NCBI RefSeq assembly: GCF_000179595.2
Contig: NZ_JH556653.1
Coordinates: forward strand, 2,127,020 to 2,191,019
Direction of reading: 5' to 3'
DNA: 64,000 nucleotides
DNA from: Acetivibrio cellulolyticus CD2
GTDB lineage: Bacteria; Bacillota; Clostridia; Acetivibrionales; Acetivibrionaceae
The notes below the pieces were generated by a model, which saw only the letters and a program-made list of their open reading frames with translations, was not told the DNA's origin and made no database searches. Positions 46,491 through 55,583 of this stretch are shown in pieces. Each line of letters begins with the position of its first letter. Position 1 is the stretch's first letter. A program made the position numbers and the translations under genes.

Positions 46491-47804
46491 TTATGCTATT
46501 GGGGATTTTAAGTAATCATTTGAATACTTTTTATCCTTATACATAAACGCAAAGTATAAAATCACCGCTAAAATAAGCGCATTAAAAGGCAACAAAATGT
46601 ACCCTTGAAAAAATAGCGAAAAACAATACATGCATAACAGTAAATTTAAATTTATATTTTTTGACTTTTTTTTCACAACTAAAATTAAATAACATAAACT
46701 TAATATCAACAGGATTCCACCAATAATGCCCAAACATACAAATAAATAACTAATCGCTTCTGATGTAATCAAATTGTCAAGTGTAATAAATTTATTTGAA
46801 GCAAACCCCACTGAATCAAGCCATCTAACATCATTTCCCATCCCAGCTCCAAAAAAGTTTGAATTAATAAAACATAATTTAATTCTCTCAAACAAATTAT
46901 AAAATCTATATACAGCTGATCCGTCTGAACTATCCCATATAATCATTACTGTACCTATTCTCTTCAAAGTTCCAATATCTGATTTTATAAACATGCTACT
47001 TATATCAATATAGAATTTTATCAATAGAATTCCGCCTAACATAGATGATAACCAGGAAAATATCTTCAAATATTTATCAAGTTTTGAAAAAACTAATATC
47101 ATAATATAAATAAATAGAAGTATATATCCTGACAAGCTTTGTGATAATACAATTGAAAACAAAACTATAATTTCTTTAAATCTTATTGATGATTTTTGCT
47201 TTCTACCAGATTTTTGATCTAATCTTCCTATTGAAAGTAAAATAAGTTGAAAAAAAGAATAATGTGCGGGTTCTTTAAATATACTTGAAAATCTAGCACT
47301 GCCATATGTGATAACAAACTTTGAATCTCCTATTAGCAACGGATTTCCAGTTGAATAGTAGACAATGTACTGTATAAATAATATTATACAGATAATAAAA
47401 GCAATATTTAAAGAGGCTCTTGACAACTCATATGGTCCTACATTGTCCTTAATAAACTTTGAAATCAAAACATCGGTTGCAATAAATATAGCCACTATTT
47501 CCGAAAACGAAACAAAAAAGTCCACTCTATTAAAAAAAGTATAATTACCATTAATAACAAGACCTAACAATATATAAGTAAGCGCTAGACATTCGAATAA
47601 AATTAAAACAATAAATGTTTTTGAAAACTTTAAAGAATTTTTTTCAAAGAACAAAATTTTAATGATTAAAAGTGTACTCAAAACGAATGTTAAATTTATA
47701 CTTCCTATTTGAAAAGCCCACAAGCTAAAAACAATAATAATAAAATAGATAGTTATATTACCTTTTTTTAATAGCTTTTTATCTAAATTATCTTTATTAT
47801 CCAT
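46491..47804 (-). CDS. Polytopic membrane protein, probable Wzy-type polymerase
   Basis: 437 residues with about 11 to 12 predicted membrane helices and a long loop near 300-330 (GAGMGNDVRWLDSVGFASN). The layout (small basic N-terminus, dense helices, one large outer loop) fits O-antigen/capsule polymerases, which are poorly conserved in sequence. Gene position between two GT2 genes supports this. No catalytic motif can be confirmed. Confidence 0.65.
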   Translation of the reverse strand: MDNKDNLDKKLLKKGNITIYFIIIVFSLWAFQIGSINLTFVLSTLLIIKILFFEKNSLKFSKTFIVLILFECLALTYILLGLVINGNYTFFNRVDFFVSFSEIVAIFIATDVLISKFIKDNVGPYELSRASLNIAFIICIILFIQYIVYYSTGNPLLIGDSKFVITYGSARFSSIFKEPAHYSFFQLILLSIGRLDQKSGRKQKSSIRFKEIIVLFSIVLSQSLSGYILLFIYIMILVFSKLDKYLKIFSWLSSMLGGILLIKFYIDISSMFIKSDIGTLKRIGTVMIIWDSSDGSAVYRFYNLFERIKLCFINSNFFGAGMGNDVRWLDSVGFASNKFITLDNLITSEAISYLFVCLGIIGGILLILSLCYLILVVKKKSKNINLNLLLCMYCFSLFFQGYILLPFNALILAVILYFAFMYKDKKYSNDYLKSPIA

Positions 47805-47834
47805 CTTATCACATTACATCCTTTTATAGTAATT

Positions 47835-48713
47835 TTATTCAATGTACTTTCCTTTGTATCCTCTAAGACCGTCCCATAACCCCTTAAATGAATTTTTAAT
47901 TTTAGGAGTTTTTTTCTCTTCTATCAGTAATATTTTAAAAATAGATATACAAAGATTATATAAGTTTTTCGTTACCCAAATCGGCTCAATACAAAAGTAC
48001 TTTTTAAATAAAATCACACTATTTCTTGCCATAAAGTATCTTCGAAAAGCACTATGGTTTGTGGTATAAAAATAACGCCAAAGTAATTTGTGTCTTGTAA
48101 CATTCCCATACTCATGAATTAACGATGAATAATTAGATCTAATAATTCTATAGCCTTGTTTTCTCAAACGAATACAAAAATCAAAATCTACATTATCAAT
48201 AAAAAGATCATCATCATAAAACCCTACAGTACTGAATATCTTTACCTTAACTAAATTTCCTGAAGTTATTGTCATTTTGACTTCAGTGAACATTTTATTC
48301 TCATATGAATTCAGTTTACCACTATAACCTCTTGAGTTATTATAGTACACTGGTGCTATAATAGCTACTTTATCCTTGCTCATATATGACTTGTACGTTT
48401 CAAGCATAGAATCAATATAATTAGGTGTTGCCTTGCTATCTTGATCCATTGTTAGAATCCATTCACATCCACCACATATGGCCTTTTCCACTCCAATATT
48501 TAAAGCTTTTGCAATTCCCAAATTATCACCATTGAAAATATAATTCACTTTACTATTTTCATTTAAAGCTTTTACAACTATTTCATTAATATTAACTGAA
48601 TTGTCAATTGCATATAGCACGTCCAAACTATCTATATATGAATTAATGTTTTCTATAACGTCTTCAGATGGGTTATATAAAACAACAACACCACTGACTT
48701 TATTAGTATGCAA
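47835..48713 (-). CDS. Glycosyltransferase family 2 (rhamnosyltransferase-like)
   Basis: 292 residues. It has GVVVLYNPSEDVIENI, then YIFNGDNLGIAKALNIG and the metal-binding MDQDSKATP, followed by DNVDFDFCIRLRKQGYR. This pattern (NLGIAKALN, MDQDS) is typical of RfbF-like rhamnosyltransferases. The rmlB gene directly upstream supports a deoxy-hexose donor. Confidence 0.82.
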   Translation of the reverse strand: MHTNKVSGVVVLYNPSEDVIENINSYIDSLDVLYAIDNSVNINEIVVKALNENSKVNYIFNGDNLGIAKALNIGVEKAICGGCEWILTMDQDSKATPNYIDSMLETYKSYMSKDKVAIIAPVYYNNSRGYSGKLNSYENKMFTEVKMTITSGNLVKVKIFSTVGFYDDDLFIDNVDFDFCIRLRKQGYRIIRSNYSSLIHEYGNVTRHKLLWRYFYTTNHSAFRRYFMARNSVILFKKYFCIEPIWVTKNLYNLCISIFKILLIEEKKTPKIKNSFKGLWDGLRGYKGKYIE

Positions 48714-48787
48714 TTTATCACCTCTTCAATTAATTTATACAACTTTTATATATTACATTAACACTGTTTTGATTAATTTCATTGGTT

Positions 48788-49882
48788 TTATACACCCAAG
48801 CCATTACCATACATTTTTTCATAGTAATCTTTATAGCCGCCTGAGGTTATATTGCAAAGCCATTCCTTATTCTCCAAATACCAATTAATTGTCTTCTTAA
48901 TACCTTCTTCAAAGGTCGTTTTAGGCTCCCATCCAAGATCTTTTTTTATCTTAGATGCATCGATACCATATCTTTTATCGTGACCTTTCCTATCTTCAAC
49001 ATAAGTTACTAACTCTTCATCTATCGAATTATCTACGTTACTGTTTATAAAGTTTATTACTGTCTTTACTATTTGAATATTTTGTCTTTCATTATTTCCA
49101 CCAATATTATATACCTCACCTATTCTTCCATTATGAAGTACTAAATCTATAGCTGAACAATGATCTTCTACATATAGCCAATCTCTTATATTGCTGCCAT
49201 TTCCATACACGGGAAGCTTCTTTTTATTAAGTGCATTATTTACCATTAGCGGAATCAGTTTTTCAGGAAACTGATAGGGTCCGTAATTATTGCTGCATCT
49301 GGTGATATTTATAGGCATTCTATAAGTATCATAATATGATTTTACAAGAAGATCTGCACTTGCTTTACTTGCAGAATATGGGCTATGGGGGTCTAGAGAA
49401 GTCAACTCTGTAAAGAACCCGGTATCGCCTAACGACCCGTATACCTCATCGGTAGATATCTGAATAAACTTACAACTTTCCCTGAATCCCTCTTTGCCCT
49501 CCCAGCTTTTTTTAGCTGCATTTAACAGGTTTAGTGTTCCTATGATGTTTGTATCCGCAAATATTTCGGGATTTAAAATACTTCTGTCAACATGGCTTTC
49601 AGCAGCAAAATTAACAACATAATCAATTTCATATTTATTAAATAATAAGTTTACTAATTCCTTATCACAAATATCGCCTTTAACAAAGGTATAATTGCTT
49701 TTATTCTCTAGCTCCTTTAGGTTTTCCAAATTGCCTGCATAAGTCAACTTGTCTAGATTTACAATATGATATTTATTATATCTTGATAGCATATATGTGA
49801 TGAAGTTGCTTCCAATAAAACCGGCTCCACCGGTTACTAAAAGGAACGAAGTTTTATTATTATTCACGTTATCAATTAGCAT
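48788..49882 (-). CDS. rmlB: dTDP-glucose 4,6-dehydratase RmlB
   Basis: 364 residues. SDR enzyme making dTDP-4-keto-6-deoxy-glucose. It has TGGAGFIGSNF, ISTDEVYGSLGD with the catalytic Thr-Asp-Glu, and YSASKAS with Tyr and Lys. The rest of the rml set (rmlA, C, D) is not in this window and must lie elsewhere, or the product feeds an amino sugar via the DegT enzyme at 30987. Confidence 0.93.
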   Translation of the reverse strand: MLIDNVNNNKTSFLLVTGGAGFIGSNFITYMLSRYNKYHIVNLDKLTYAGNLENLKELENKSNYTFVKGDICDKELVNLLFNKYEIDYVVNFAAESHVDRSILNPEIFADTNIIGTLNLLNAAKKSWEGKEGFRESCKFIQISTDEVYGSLGDTGFFTELTSLDPHSPYSASKASADLLVKSYYDTYRMPINITRCSNNYGPYQFPEKLIPLMVNNALNKKKLPVYGNGSNIRDWLYVEDHCSAIDLVLHNGRIGEVYNIGGNNERQNIQIVKTVINFINSNVDNSIDEELVTYVEDRKGHDKRYGIDASKIKKDLGWEPKTTFEEGIKKTINWYLENKEWLCNITSGGYKDYYEKMYGNGLGV

Positions 49883-49979
49883 ATAGGTTCACCTTTCCGT
49901 TATAATATATTGAAAATTTATATCCCACTTCTAAAATGAGATTCATCCTGCAAATAAATTTACCGAAAACTCAATTATG

Positions 49980-52900
49980 CTATATTTCTTCAATCAAAAC
50001 TCCAGAAATTTCACATTTTCCATTAATATTAATCTTTAAAGCACTTTCAAATTCTTTCGATCCTTGTGGTGATGTTATAACTGCTGATAAAATATCTTTG
50101 TCCGTCTTAAATTCTTCAGCCTTTGCTGTTATACCGTCTAAATTATATGATATTGGTGTTTGCTGTGTCAAATTATCCATTTTTAGTTTAATACGATATT
50201 GGGTATTAGGTTTAAGTTTCAACTTTCTACTTGATAAAGCCCCATTTTTAGCCTCAGCTATAATCTTATTGTCCTCATAAGATAATTCAGCATCTCCATT
50301 TCCACTAAGTTCCCATTGATCAGGTATATTATCCAAATTAACATCTATATCCGGGATATTATAAAAAACAATCTTGTTTACGTCATTTTGTCTATTTTCA
50401 TTTATATTATCCTTGATATAATTCAACTTTTCAAGCATATCATTTGTACTGTCATTAAACTTGAAAGGAACCATATTGCTTTTATTTTTTTCTTTAGCTT
50501 CATTGATAATTTCTAAAGTCATATCAATATACTTTAATGCCTCATCCTTTTTATTCTGTTGTAAATACCTCATAACTAATTGGTAGTATATACCAACTTT
50601 CTGTTGCCACACCTCAACAGCAAAAGGTTTATAATCTACCAAACTATCAACATAACCAATTCCTTTGTCGAGCTTTCCTGTTTTAAAATAATATTCAGCA
50701 ATTTTAGTTCTCAGATTAGTGTTATATATAGAAAATCTTTCGGCCTTAGCCATATATTCATTTGCCTCATAAAGGTCTTCACTGGTCACACTTTCTTTTG
50801 AAATGAGCAGCTTAGCGTAATCAACTTTATAATCAGGCTTAAACGCATCTGTATCTGCTGCTTTCTTCATATACTCTATAGCAAATTTGATATCATTCTT
50901 GTTAGCAAATTTATTTGCTTTATCAGAATAATTCGTAGCCATTATAAATTTTATTGGAATAATTAGAACAATAACGCTAACTATCACTCCAATAATCGGA
51001 TGTAAACTAAATTGTTTTGACTTATTAATCTTGCTACATAAATTCAAAACCCTATTTATAACCGTATATTTGTACTCAATCTTTTCTTCATTTGTCTCTT
51101 CCTTATTTCTCACATTATATAATGCTAATAATCCCCATAGTATAAGTGCAATGGACGGAAATGAAAGATCAAAATCAAATAGAGAATGCATAATTAGAAC
51201 AGAAACAGATGTAAATATAGCCCCTTGAACTATTCTATCGTTTATATTGTTCATGCTTCTATGGCGATACTCCTTAGCAAAAGCTGTAATAAAAGCTATC
51301 AGCAATAATACATAGCACATTATTCCAACAATACCACAGTCTGTAGCAATCTGCAAAAGAAAATTATGTGGCTGTGTACTACTATAATTAAATGACTGGT
51401 ATGAATAATATTTTTGTAGCCACGCTCCTCCTCCTGCTCCTAACAACCAACTATCTTTAAACATTTTAAACCCATCTTTATAATAAATACTTCTTTGAAT
51501 CGAACTTTTATTGCTTGTCATACCCTCAAAACGGTTGACAATGTTGTTAAAATATTTATGTTTTAAAGTCAAGCTTTTAACCAGTTTTCCTGATTGGCTA
51601 TCAACAATTTTCGCATTATCAAAGGTAACACTAGTTCCTTTATGATAATTTATAAACTTTATATCAGCTATGTCCATATTTTGTGGAACCTTAAATAATA
51701 CTTCCTGTTGTTCTATACCATTAGTACTTTTACCAGGAAAGGAAGCTACTTTTTTTGATACTCCTGATATTATATCATTTTTGTTTTTTGCAAATATTTC
51801 TATAAAGAACGCATACTCCTCTTTTAACTCATTTGCAGCCTGCGCATCAAAAATGAGTTTATATACTTTATTAGGTGATAGCTCTATTGTTTTTGTAGTA
51901 ATTATGAAACTATCCTCTTGTTTTATACTATGTGAAAAACTTAACGGGGCTGTAGAATTGAATACGTATAGTACCACTAAAATTGAAATAATTACAAGCG
52001 CCACCGGGACTATCAAACACTTCTTTAAGCTAATTCTCTTCAAAAACTTTACTGCATTTTCCAATAGAAGATTTACTACAACCGATAAAGCCATGCCTAT
52101 TAATAGTATTAATATAGTCTTTGCATAAACTATATCTTGATTATTTAATAAATACGAAATACCTGTAACTGTTACCCCTGAAAGTATAATACTAAAGCAA
52201 TAAACTGCCCCTTGTATCTTATAATCCTTAGGAAGTACTAAAAAGAACAAAAGCAACACAACTGGCAATAAAATGTATGCACCTCTGCTCATAGTCAATA
52301 AAAAAGTAACAATATAAAATGTACCACAAATTCCAGCAGCTAACTTAACCCATAATTTAGAACCAGTAAGCATTAAAGCAATACTAATGAAAAACACCAC
52401 CAAAAGATATGCAGCAAGAGTATTAGGATATTGGAACGTCGAGTGTACTCTTCCATCTACATATAGTCCAAAGAATTTAAAATCTGAACCTAGCATCTTA
52501 AAAATATTGTTTATTAAATTTACAATCTTTCCACCAAAAGCACTGTCTATACCTAATATACTTACACCAAGAGAAGATACTACCAGCACCCATAACAGCG
52601 TTATTTTTTTTCTATAATCATTGATGACGTCTGACAACATAAAAAACACGGCAAAGTACATACAATATTTTAACCATTCACCTATTGCTGCTCTGGTACT
52701 TGCAGCAACAAATATGGATATAAAATAGACTGCCAAAAAACCAAAAGCAGCATATTCTAAAGGATTACTTAAAGTCAGCTTGCTTTTTTTAACCATTTTG
52801 TAAATCCAAAAGATACCAAAGATAATGAATACAAAAATTTCTGCAGGATACTGGTCTTTTTCAAAATATAAACCTTGAAGAAAAGGTGCAAAAAACATTA

Positions 52901-52991
52901 GTATCGATATAGCTACAATTATAAATTTTGCTAATATATTAGAATATTTATTGTTAATATTAATGCTATTTTTTTTCTTAACTTTAGTCAT
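49980..52991 (-). CDS. O-antigen-ligase-family membrane protein with C-terminal TPR region
   Basis: 1003 residues from the ATG at 52991, which has GAGGGG upstream; an ATG at 53045 adds 18 residues. About 13 N-terminal and central membrane helices carry a Wzy_C/ligase loop with GAGGGAWLQKYYSYQ and TQPHNFLLQIATDCGIVG. A TPR-like helical region (about 690-850) and a C-terminal beta-sandwich (about 900-1003) follow. This fits a glycan polymerase or ligase that joins the chain to its carrier, possibly the S-layer protein. The TPR-plus-sandwich tail is unusual and may bind the acceptor. Confidence 0.8.
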   Translation of the reverse strand: MTKVKKKNSININNKYSNILAKFIIVAISILMFFAPFLQGLYFEKDQYPAEIFVFIIFGIFWIYKMVKKSKLTLSNPLEYAAFGFLAVYFISIFVAASTRAAIGEWLKYCMYFAVFFMLSDVINDYRKKITLLWVLVVSSLGVSILGIDSAFGGKIVNLINNIFKMLGSDFKFFGLYVDGRVHSTFQYPNTLAAYLLVVFFISIALMLTGSKLWVKLAAGICGTFYIVTFLLTMSRGAYILLPVVLLLFFLVLPKDYKIQGAVYCFSIILSGVTVTGISYLLNNQDIVYAKTILILLIGMALSVVVNLLLENAVKFLKRISLKKCLIVPVALVIISILVVLYVFNSTAPLSFSHSIKQEDSFIITTKTIELSPNKVYKLIFDAQAANELKEEYAFFIEIFAKNKNDIISGVSKKVASFPGKSTNGIEQQEVLFKVPQNMDIADIKFINYHKGTSVTFDNAKIVDSQSGKLVKSLTLKHKYFNNIVNRFEGMTSNKSSIQRSIYYKDGFKMFKDSWLLGAGGGAWLQKYYSYQSFNYSSTQPHNFLLQIATDCGIVGIMCYVLLLIAFITAFAKEYRHRSMNNINDRIVQGAIFTSVSVLIMHSLFDFDLSFPSIALILWGLLALYNVRNKEETNEEKIEYKYTVINRVLNLCSKINKSKQFSLHPIIGVIVSVIVLIIPIKFIMATNYSDKANKFANKNDIKFAIEYMKKAADTDAFKPDYKVDYAKLLISKESVTSEDLYEANEYMAKAERFSIYNTNLRTKIAEYYFKTGKLDKGIGYVDSLVDYKPFAVEVWQQKVGIYYQLVMRYLQQNKKDEALKYIDMTLEIINEAKEKNKSNMVPFKFNDSTNDMLEKLNYIKDNINENRQNDVNKIVFYNIPDIDVNLDNIPDQWELSGNGDAELSYEDNKIIAEAKNGALSSRKLKLKPNTQYRIKLKMDNLTQQTPISYNLDGITAKAEEFKTDKDILSAVITSPQGSKEFESALKININGKCEISGVLIEEI

Positions 52992-53034
52992 ATTAATCCC
53001 CTCTACTGTCCTTTGTTTAAATCTGGTTAATCTA

Positions 53035-53559
53035 TTATATTTCATTCAAAATATTAACATATTTTAAATTTGATGATTCAAAATAATCCTCAAAATCTGG
53101 ATGCCACACAAATACCATAGTGTTTTCACAATATATTATTTTTTCAAAATCTTCTTTATCGGATATATAATTATATAGAATACCTTTTCTATTGAATGTA
53201 CTCTTAACAATATTACATATCTCGTCCTGCGGGCCAAATAAAATAGCTTTGTCAAATTCTTTGGTGTTAAGTTCTTTTACCCTATCCTCCATATTATTAT
53301 GGAATTGATTTATAAACCTGTATGAATCTATAATATATTTATAGGTTGCTTCAGCTTTTTCCTTAATCCCCTTGTGAGTCAATGTATATTTCATCGACCG
53401 GGTATTCAATTTTTCAACTTGTATCATGCCTTTTTCAATCAATTTTTTTATAATCAAATTAACATTACCAAGCGAAATTCCGGTAAGTTTTGAAATATCT
53501 CGCTGTGTAGTAAGGCTCGTCTTTTGTATATTTTGAAGTATCTGTAATTCATTCTCCAT
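53035..53559 (-). CDS. Winged-helix regulator of the glycan operon
   Basis: 174 residues. N-terminal MarR-type winged helix (about 1-70) with TTQRDISKLTGISLGNVNLIIKKLIEKG, followed by a linker and a C-terminal part (about 100-174) with AILFGPQDEICNIV that resembles a shortened Rossmann-like sensor. Such proteins (EPS-associated MarR-type) stand in polysaccharide clusters. It lies between the Wzz-like and ligase-like genes, so it is transcribed with its likely targets. Ligand unknown. Confidence 0.78.
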   Translation of the reverse strand: MENELQILQNIQKTSLTTQRDISKLTGISLGNVNLIIKKLIEKGMIQVEKLNTRSMKYTLTHKGIKEKAEATYKYIIDSYRFINQFHNNMEDRVKELNTKEFDKAILFGPQDEICNIVKSTFNRKGILYNYISDKEDFEKIIYCENTMVFVWHPDFEDYFESSNLKYVNILNEI

Positions 53560-53623
53560 ATATTTTTATCCTCTATCAACTAAGATTTCTTACTATAACT
53601 ATGATAAAGAAGTACAATACTAA

Positions 53624-54913
53624 CTAATTTATTGTTTTTGTAATATTGAGGTCTGTACTATACCAAAACTCTTTTGCAACAACAATAAACGTGCCCAACA
53701 GCATTCCTATTACCATAAATATTGCTGTGTTGAATACCTTTCTTGGAGCGATAGGTCTTACTGGGGGTAATGCTTCTGAAACAACAGCTATGCTCTCATT
53801 TCCTGTATCTATAGATTGCTTAATTACCGATTCCTTATATTTTTGCTGATACGCCTCATAGGTTTGTTTAACAATATCCTGCTCTTGTTTTAAAATGTCA
53901 TATTCACGCTGTTTTTGTGCATGCTCTGTTTGAATAGTTTCTATTTCCTTCTGGCAACCGATGATCGCTTTTTCAGTATTTACCCTCTCAGCTTGAAGAT
54001 TTGACAACTTTAAATCCAACTCATTCACATTATTTGACAGTTCAATATATACCTCATTTATTTGTTCAGTAGTTAAATTTATGTGTGAAATTTCATTAGT
54101 TCTAAGACCTGTTTTGTCTCTTATGGCATCTGCCAACAAATCATTTTCCAGTAAATTGACTTTCGTCACTAACGTTCTTGGTGTATTTGCAAGTAGCTGC
54201 TTACCTTGTCCAACTGATGCAGCCGTAGAACTTTCATCTATTTTTATTTGAGCTAATGTAGTTTTAAAATTTGTTAATTGTTCCAGTTTTGAATCTAATT
54301 CCATCTGAAGTTCAGATGGTCCTCTTGGTTTTGATAAGAAACCTTCCAACTTCTTTGACACTTCATCTAGATTTTTCTTTTCTTTATCCATCTGAGCCTT
54401 CAGTACCTCACCTGAACTCTCAGCCTGTTTTTGGTTTGTCTCTGTAATAAACTTTGTAAACCTTGCGCTAACCATATTAGCTATTTTTGCAGCAGTATCT
54501 GGACTTTCATCGGTAACTTTAATTGTAATCAAATTTGTATTCTTTATATCTTCTACAGATATTTTATTTGATATCTGTTGAAGCGGAACACCTTTAAAAT
54601 TCATTTGTTCTCTGATATACTGCAAAATTACAGGCGCTTTTATTTGTTCTCTATATGTTTCTATAGATGTATCACCATTTTGTGACATAGCACCAAGTAA
54701 TCCAGCAAGTGTTGCACCATCTTCAGTAACCTGCTGCGAAATATTGTTGGTTGATTGTGAAATCCTCAACATTACTTGAGCTTCATAAATAGGACTAATG
54801 ATAAAAAAATTCGCAATAATACTAACAACAGCAAATATGGCTGTAATAATTAATATACTTTTTTTCCCTTTTAAAATGATTTCAATGATTTGCCTTAAAC
54901 TAATTTCCTCCAC
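53624..54913 (-). CDS. Wzz-type chain-length determinant protein
   Basis: 429 residues from the GTG at 54913 (RBS GGTGGGG, 6 bases). Two flanking membrane helices (about 18-40 and near 390-410) enclose a coiled-coil-rich periplasmic-type region with a GNVR-like segment; the Pro-rich motif LPPVRPIAPRK precedes TM2. It sets chain length in a Wzx/Wzy system. The upstream ATG at 55006 adds 31 residues but sits 9 bases from the likely transcription start and lacks an RBS. No kinase domain is fused, and no BY-kinase gene is nearby. Confidence 0.85.
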   Translation of the reverse strand: MEEISLRQIIEIILKGKKSILIITAIFAVVSIIANFFIISPIYEAQVMLRISQSTNNISQQVTEDGATLAGLLGAMSQNGDTSIETYREQIKAPVILQYIREQMNFKGVPLQQISNKISVEDIKNTNLITIKVTDESPDTAAKIANMVSARFTKFITETNQKQAESSGEVLKAQMDKEKKNLDEVSKKLEGFLSKPRGPSELQMELDSKLEQLTNFKTTLAQIKIDESSTAASVGQGKQLLANTPRTLVTKVNLLENDLLADAIRDKTGLRTNEISHINLTTEQINEVYIELSNNVNELDLKLSNLQAERVNTEKAIIGCQKEIETIQTEHAQKQREYDILKQEQDIVKQTYEAYQQKYKESVIKQSIDTGNESIAVVSEALPPVRPIAPRKVFNTAIFMVIGMLLGTFIVVAKEFWYSTDLNITKTIN

Positions 54914-55021
54914 ATTTTTCCCCACCTGTCTATTAAAAATAATTATTCGTAACCAATCCAATTTAGAATTACCCTGTTTAGAACTCTCATAAATAGATAT
55001 GTTCATAGACTGAACGTACTA
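54914..55021 (-). other. Leader of the Wzz-operon transcript
   Basis: Roughly 100-base leader between the presumed transcription start near 55015 and the GTG at 54913. It contains an alternative in-frame ATG at 55006 without an RBS. No riboswitch or hairpin was recognised. Confidence 0.4.
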
Positions 55022-55050
55022 ATTGTATAAAATTTGCGTATTCTTGTCAA
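55022..55050 (-). promoter_or_regulatory. Promoter of the Wzz-led glycan operon
   Basis: TTGACA (55045-55050), 17-base spacer and TACAAT (55022-55027) on the minus strand, close to a sigma-A consensus. The surrounding TTACTATTTGACAA is identical to that at 37226-37239, and both are followed by TTAGTAC after the -10 region. Confidence 0.75.
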
Positions 55051-55139
55051 ATAGTAAATTTTATAAAATATAATATAAATTATCCTTCATTTATATTTTA
55101 TAAAGCTATATGAAGCCTTAAATTAGCTTTACCAGATTT

Positions 55140-55310
55140 TAATACAAAATAAAAAATCGGCTCCGACGAATTAAAGCTAGGGTATTCCTCTGCAGCAAAC
55201 AGCCTTTCGGTAGACTTTTTTGATGCCAGAAAGAAATGCACTTTCTTAGGCATTAAAAAATGGGGCTAACGTCCCGTTGAAACCCATGTTGTAGTTTGCT
55301 TGGAATTAGT
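55140..55310 (-). other. Possible structured RNA element between the S-layer gene and the Wzz promoter
   Basis: GC-richer stretch upstream of the Wzz promoter. It includes a long imperfect hairpin (about 55216-55261: T6, ATGCC, GAAAG paired with CTTTC, GGCAT, A6), a CCGAAAGG tetraloop-like stem near 55203-55212 on the minus strand, and a TCGGAGCCGATTTTTT exit. It looks like an RNA or attenuator remnant, but I match it to no known class. Confidence 0.35.
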
Positions 55311-55511
55311 AGGTTTGAGAATGTCTTTGTAAGAAAAGCGGGTACTTGCACTATTGTATGTTGTGCTTTCATTTGAAGTTTTTTCAGAAGGGCTTTGGAG
55401 TCTTATGCTCTTCGGCAAATTCACATGGTACACTTTTACATTTCTTTTTAAATCTTTGCATCTTCTGCGATTCAAGATTTTATTATCTTTAAAAATCAAT
55501 GCACTTTCTTA
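55235..55511. repeat. 14-base direct repeats flanking a 250-base segment
   Basis: AATGCACTTTCTTA occurs at 55235-55248 and 55498-55511. The segment between holds a 77-codon open frame with no RBS and no recognisable product. The copies could mark a small insertion or be chance. Confidence 0.4.
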
Positions 55512-55524
55512 AGAAATATAAAAA

Positions 55525-55560
55525 GAACTGCTGCAAAACCTAGTGGTCTTGCAGCAGTTC
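55525..55560 (-). terminator. Terminator of the S-layer gene
   Basis: Perfect 12-base stem GAACTGCTGCAA / TTGCAGCAGTTC with a 12-base loop; on the minus strand it is followed by TTTTTATATTTC. It lies 24 bases beyond the S-layer stop. Confidence 0.92.
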
Positions 55561-55583
55561 CCTATTTAGATATTAACTATTAA

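Noticed and set aside
51670-52128. 152-codon plus-strand frame opposite the ligase-type gene
   Set aside because: Shadow of the membrane-protein coding strand; composition mirrors the antisense of hydrophobic codons.
55140-55310. Assignment to a c-di-GMP, guanidine or c-di-AMP riboswitch
   Set aside because: None of the core motifs of these classes could be aligned; left as an unassigned structured region.
55266-55499. 77-codon minus-strand frame between the S-layer and Wzz genes
   Set aside because: Starts at TTG without an RBS, biased Ser/Thr/Lys composition and no recognisable motif; reported only as part of a repeat-flanked segment.
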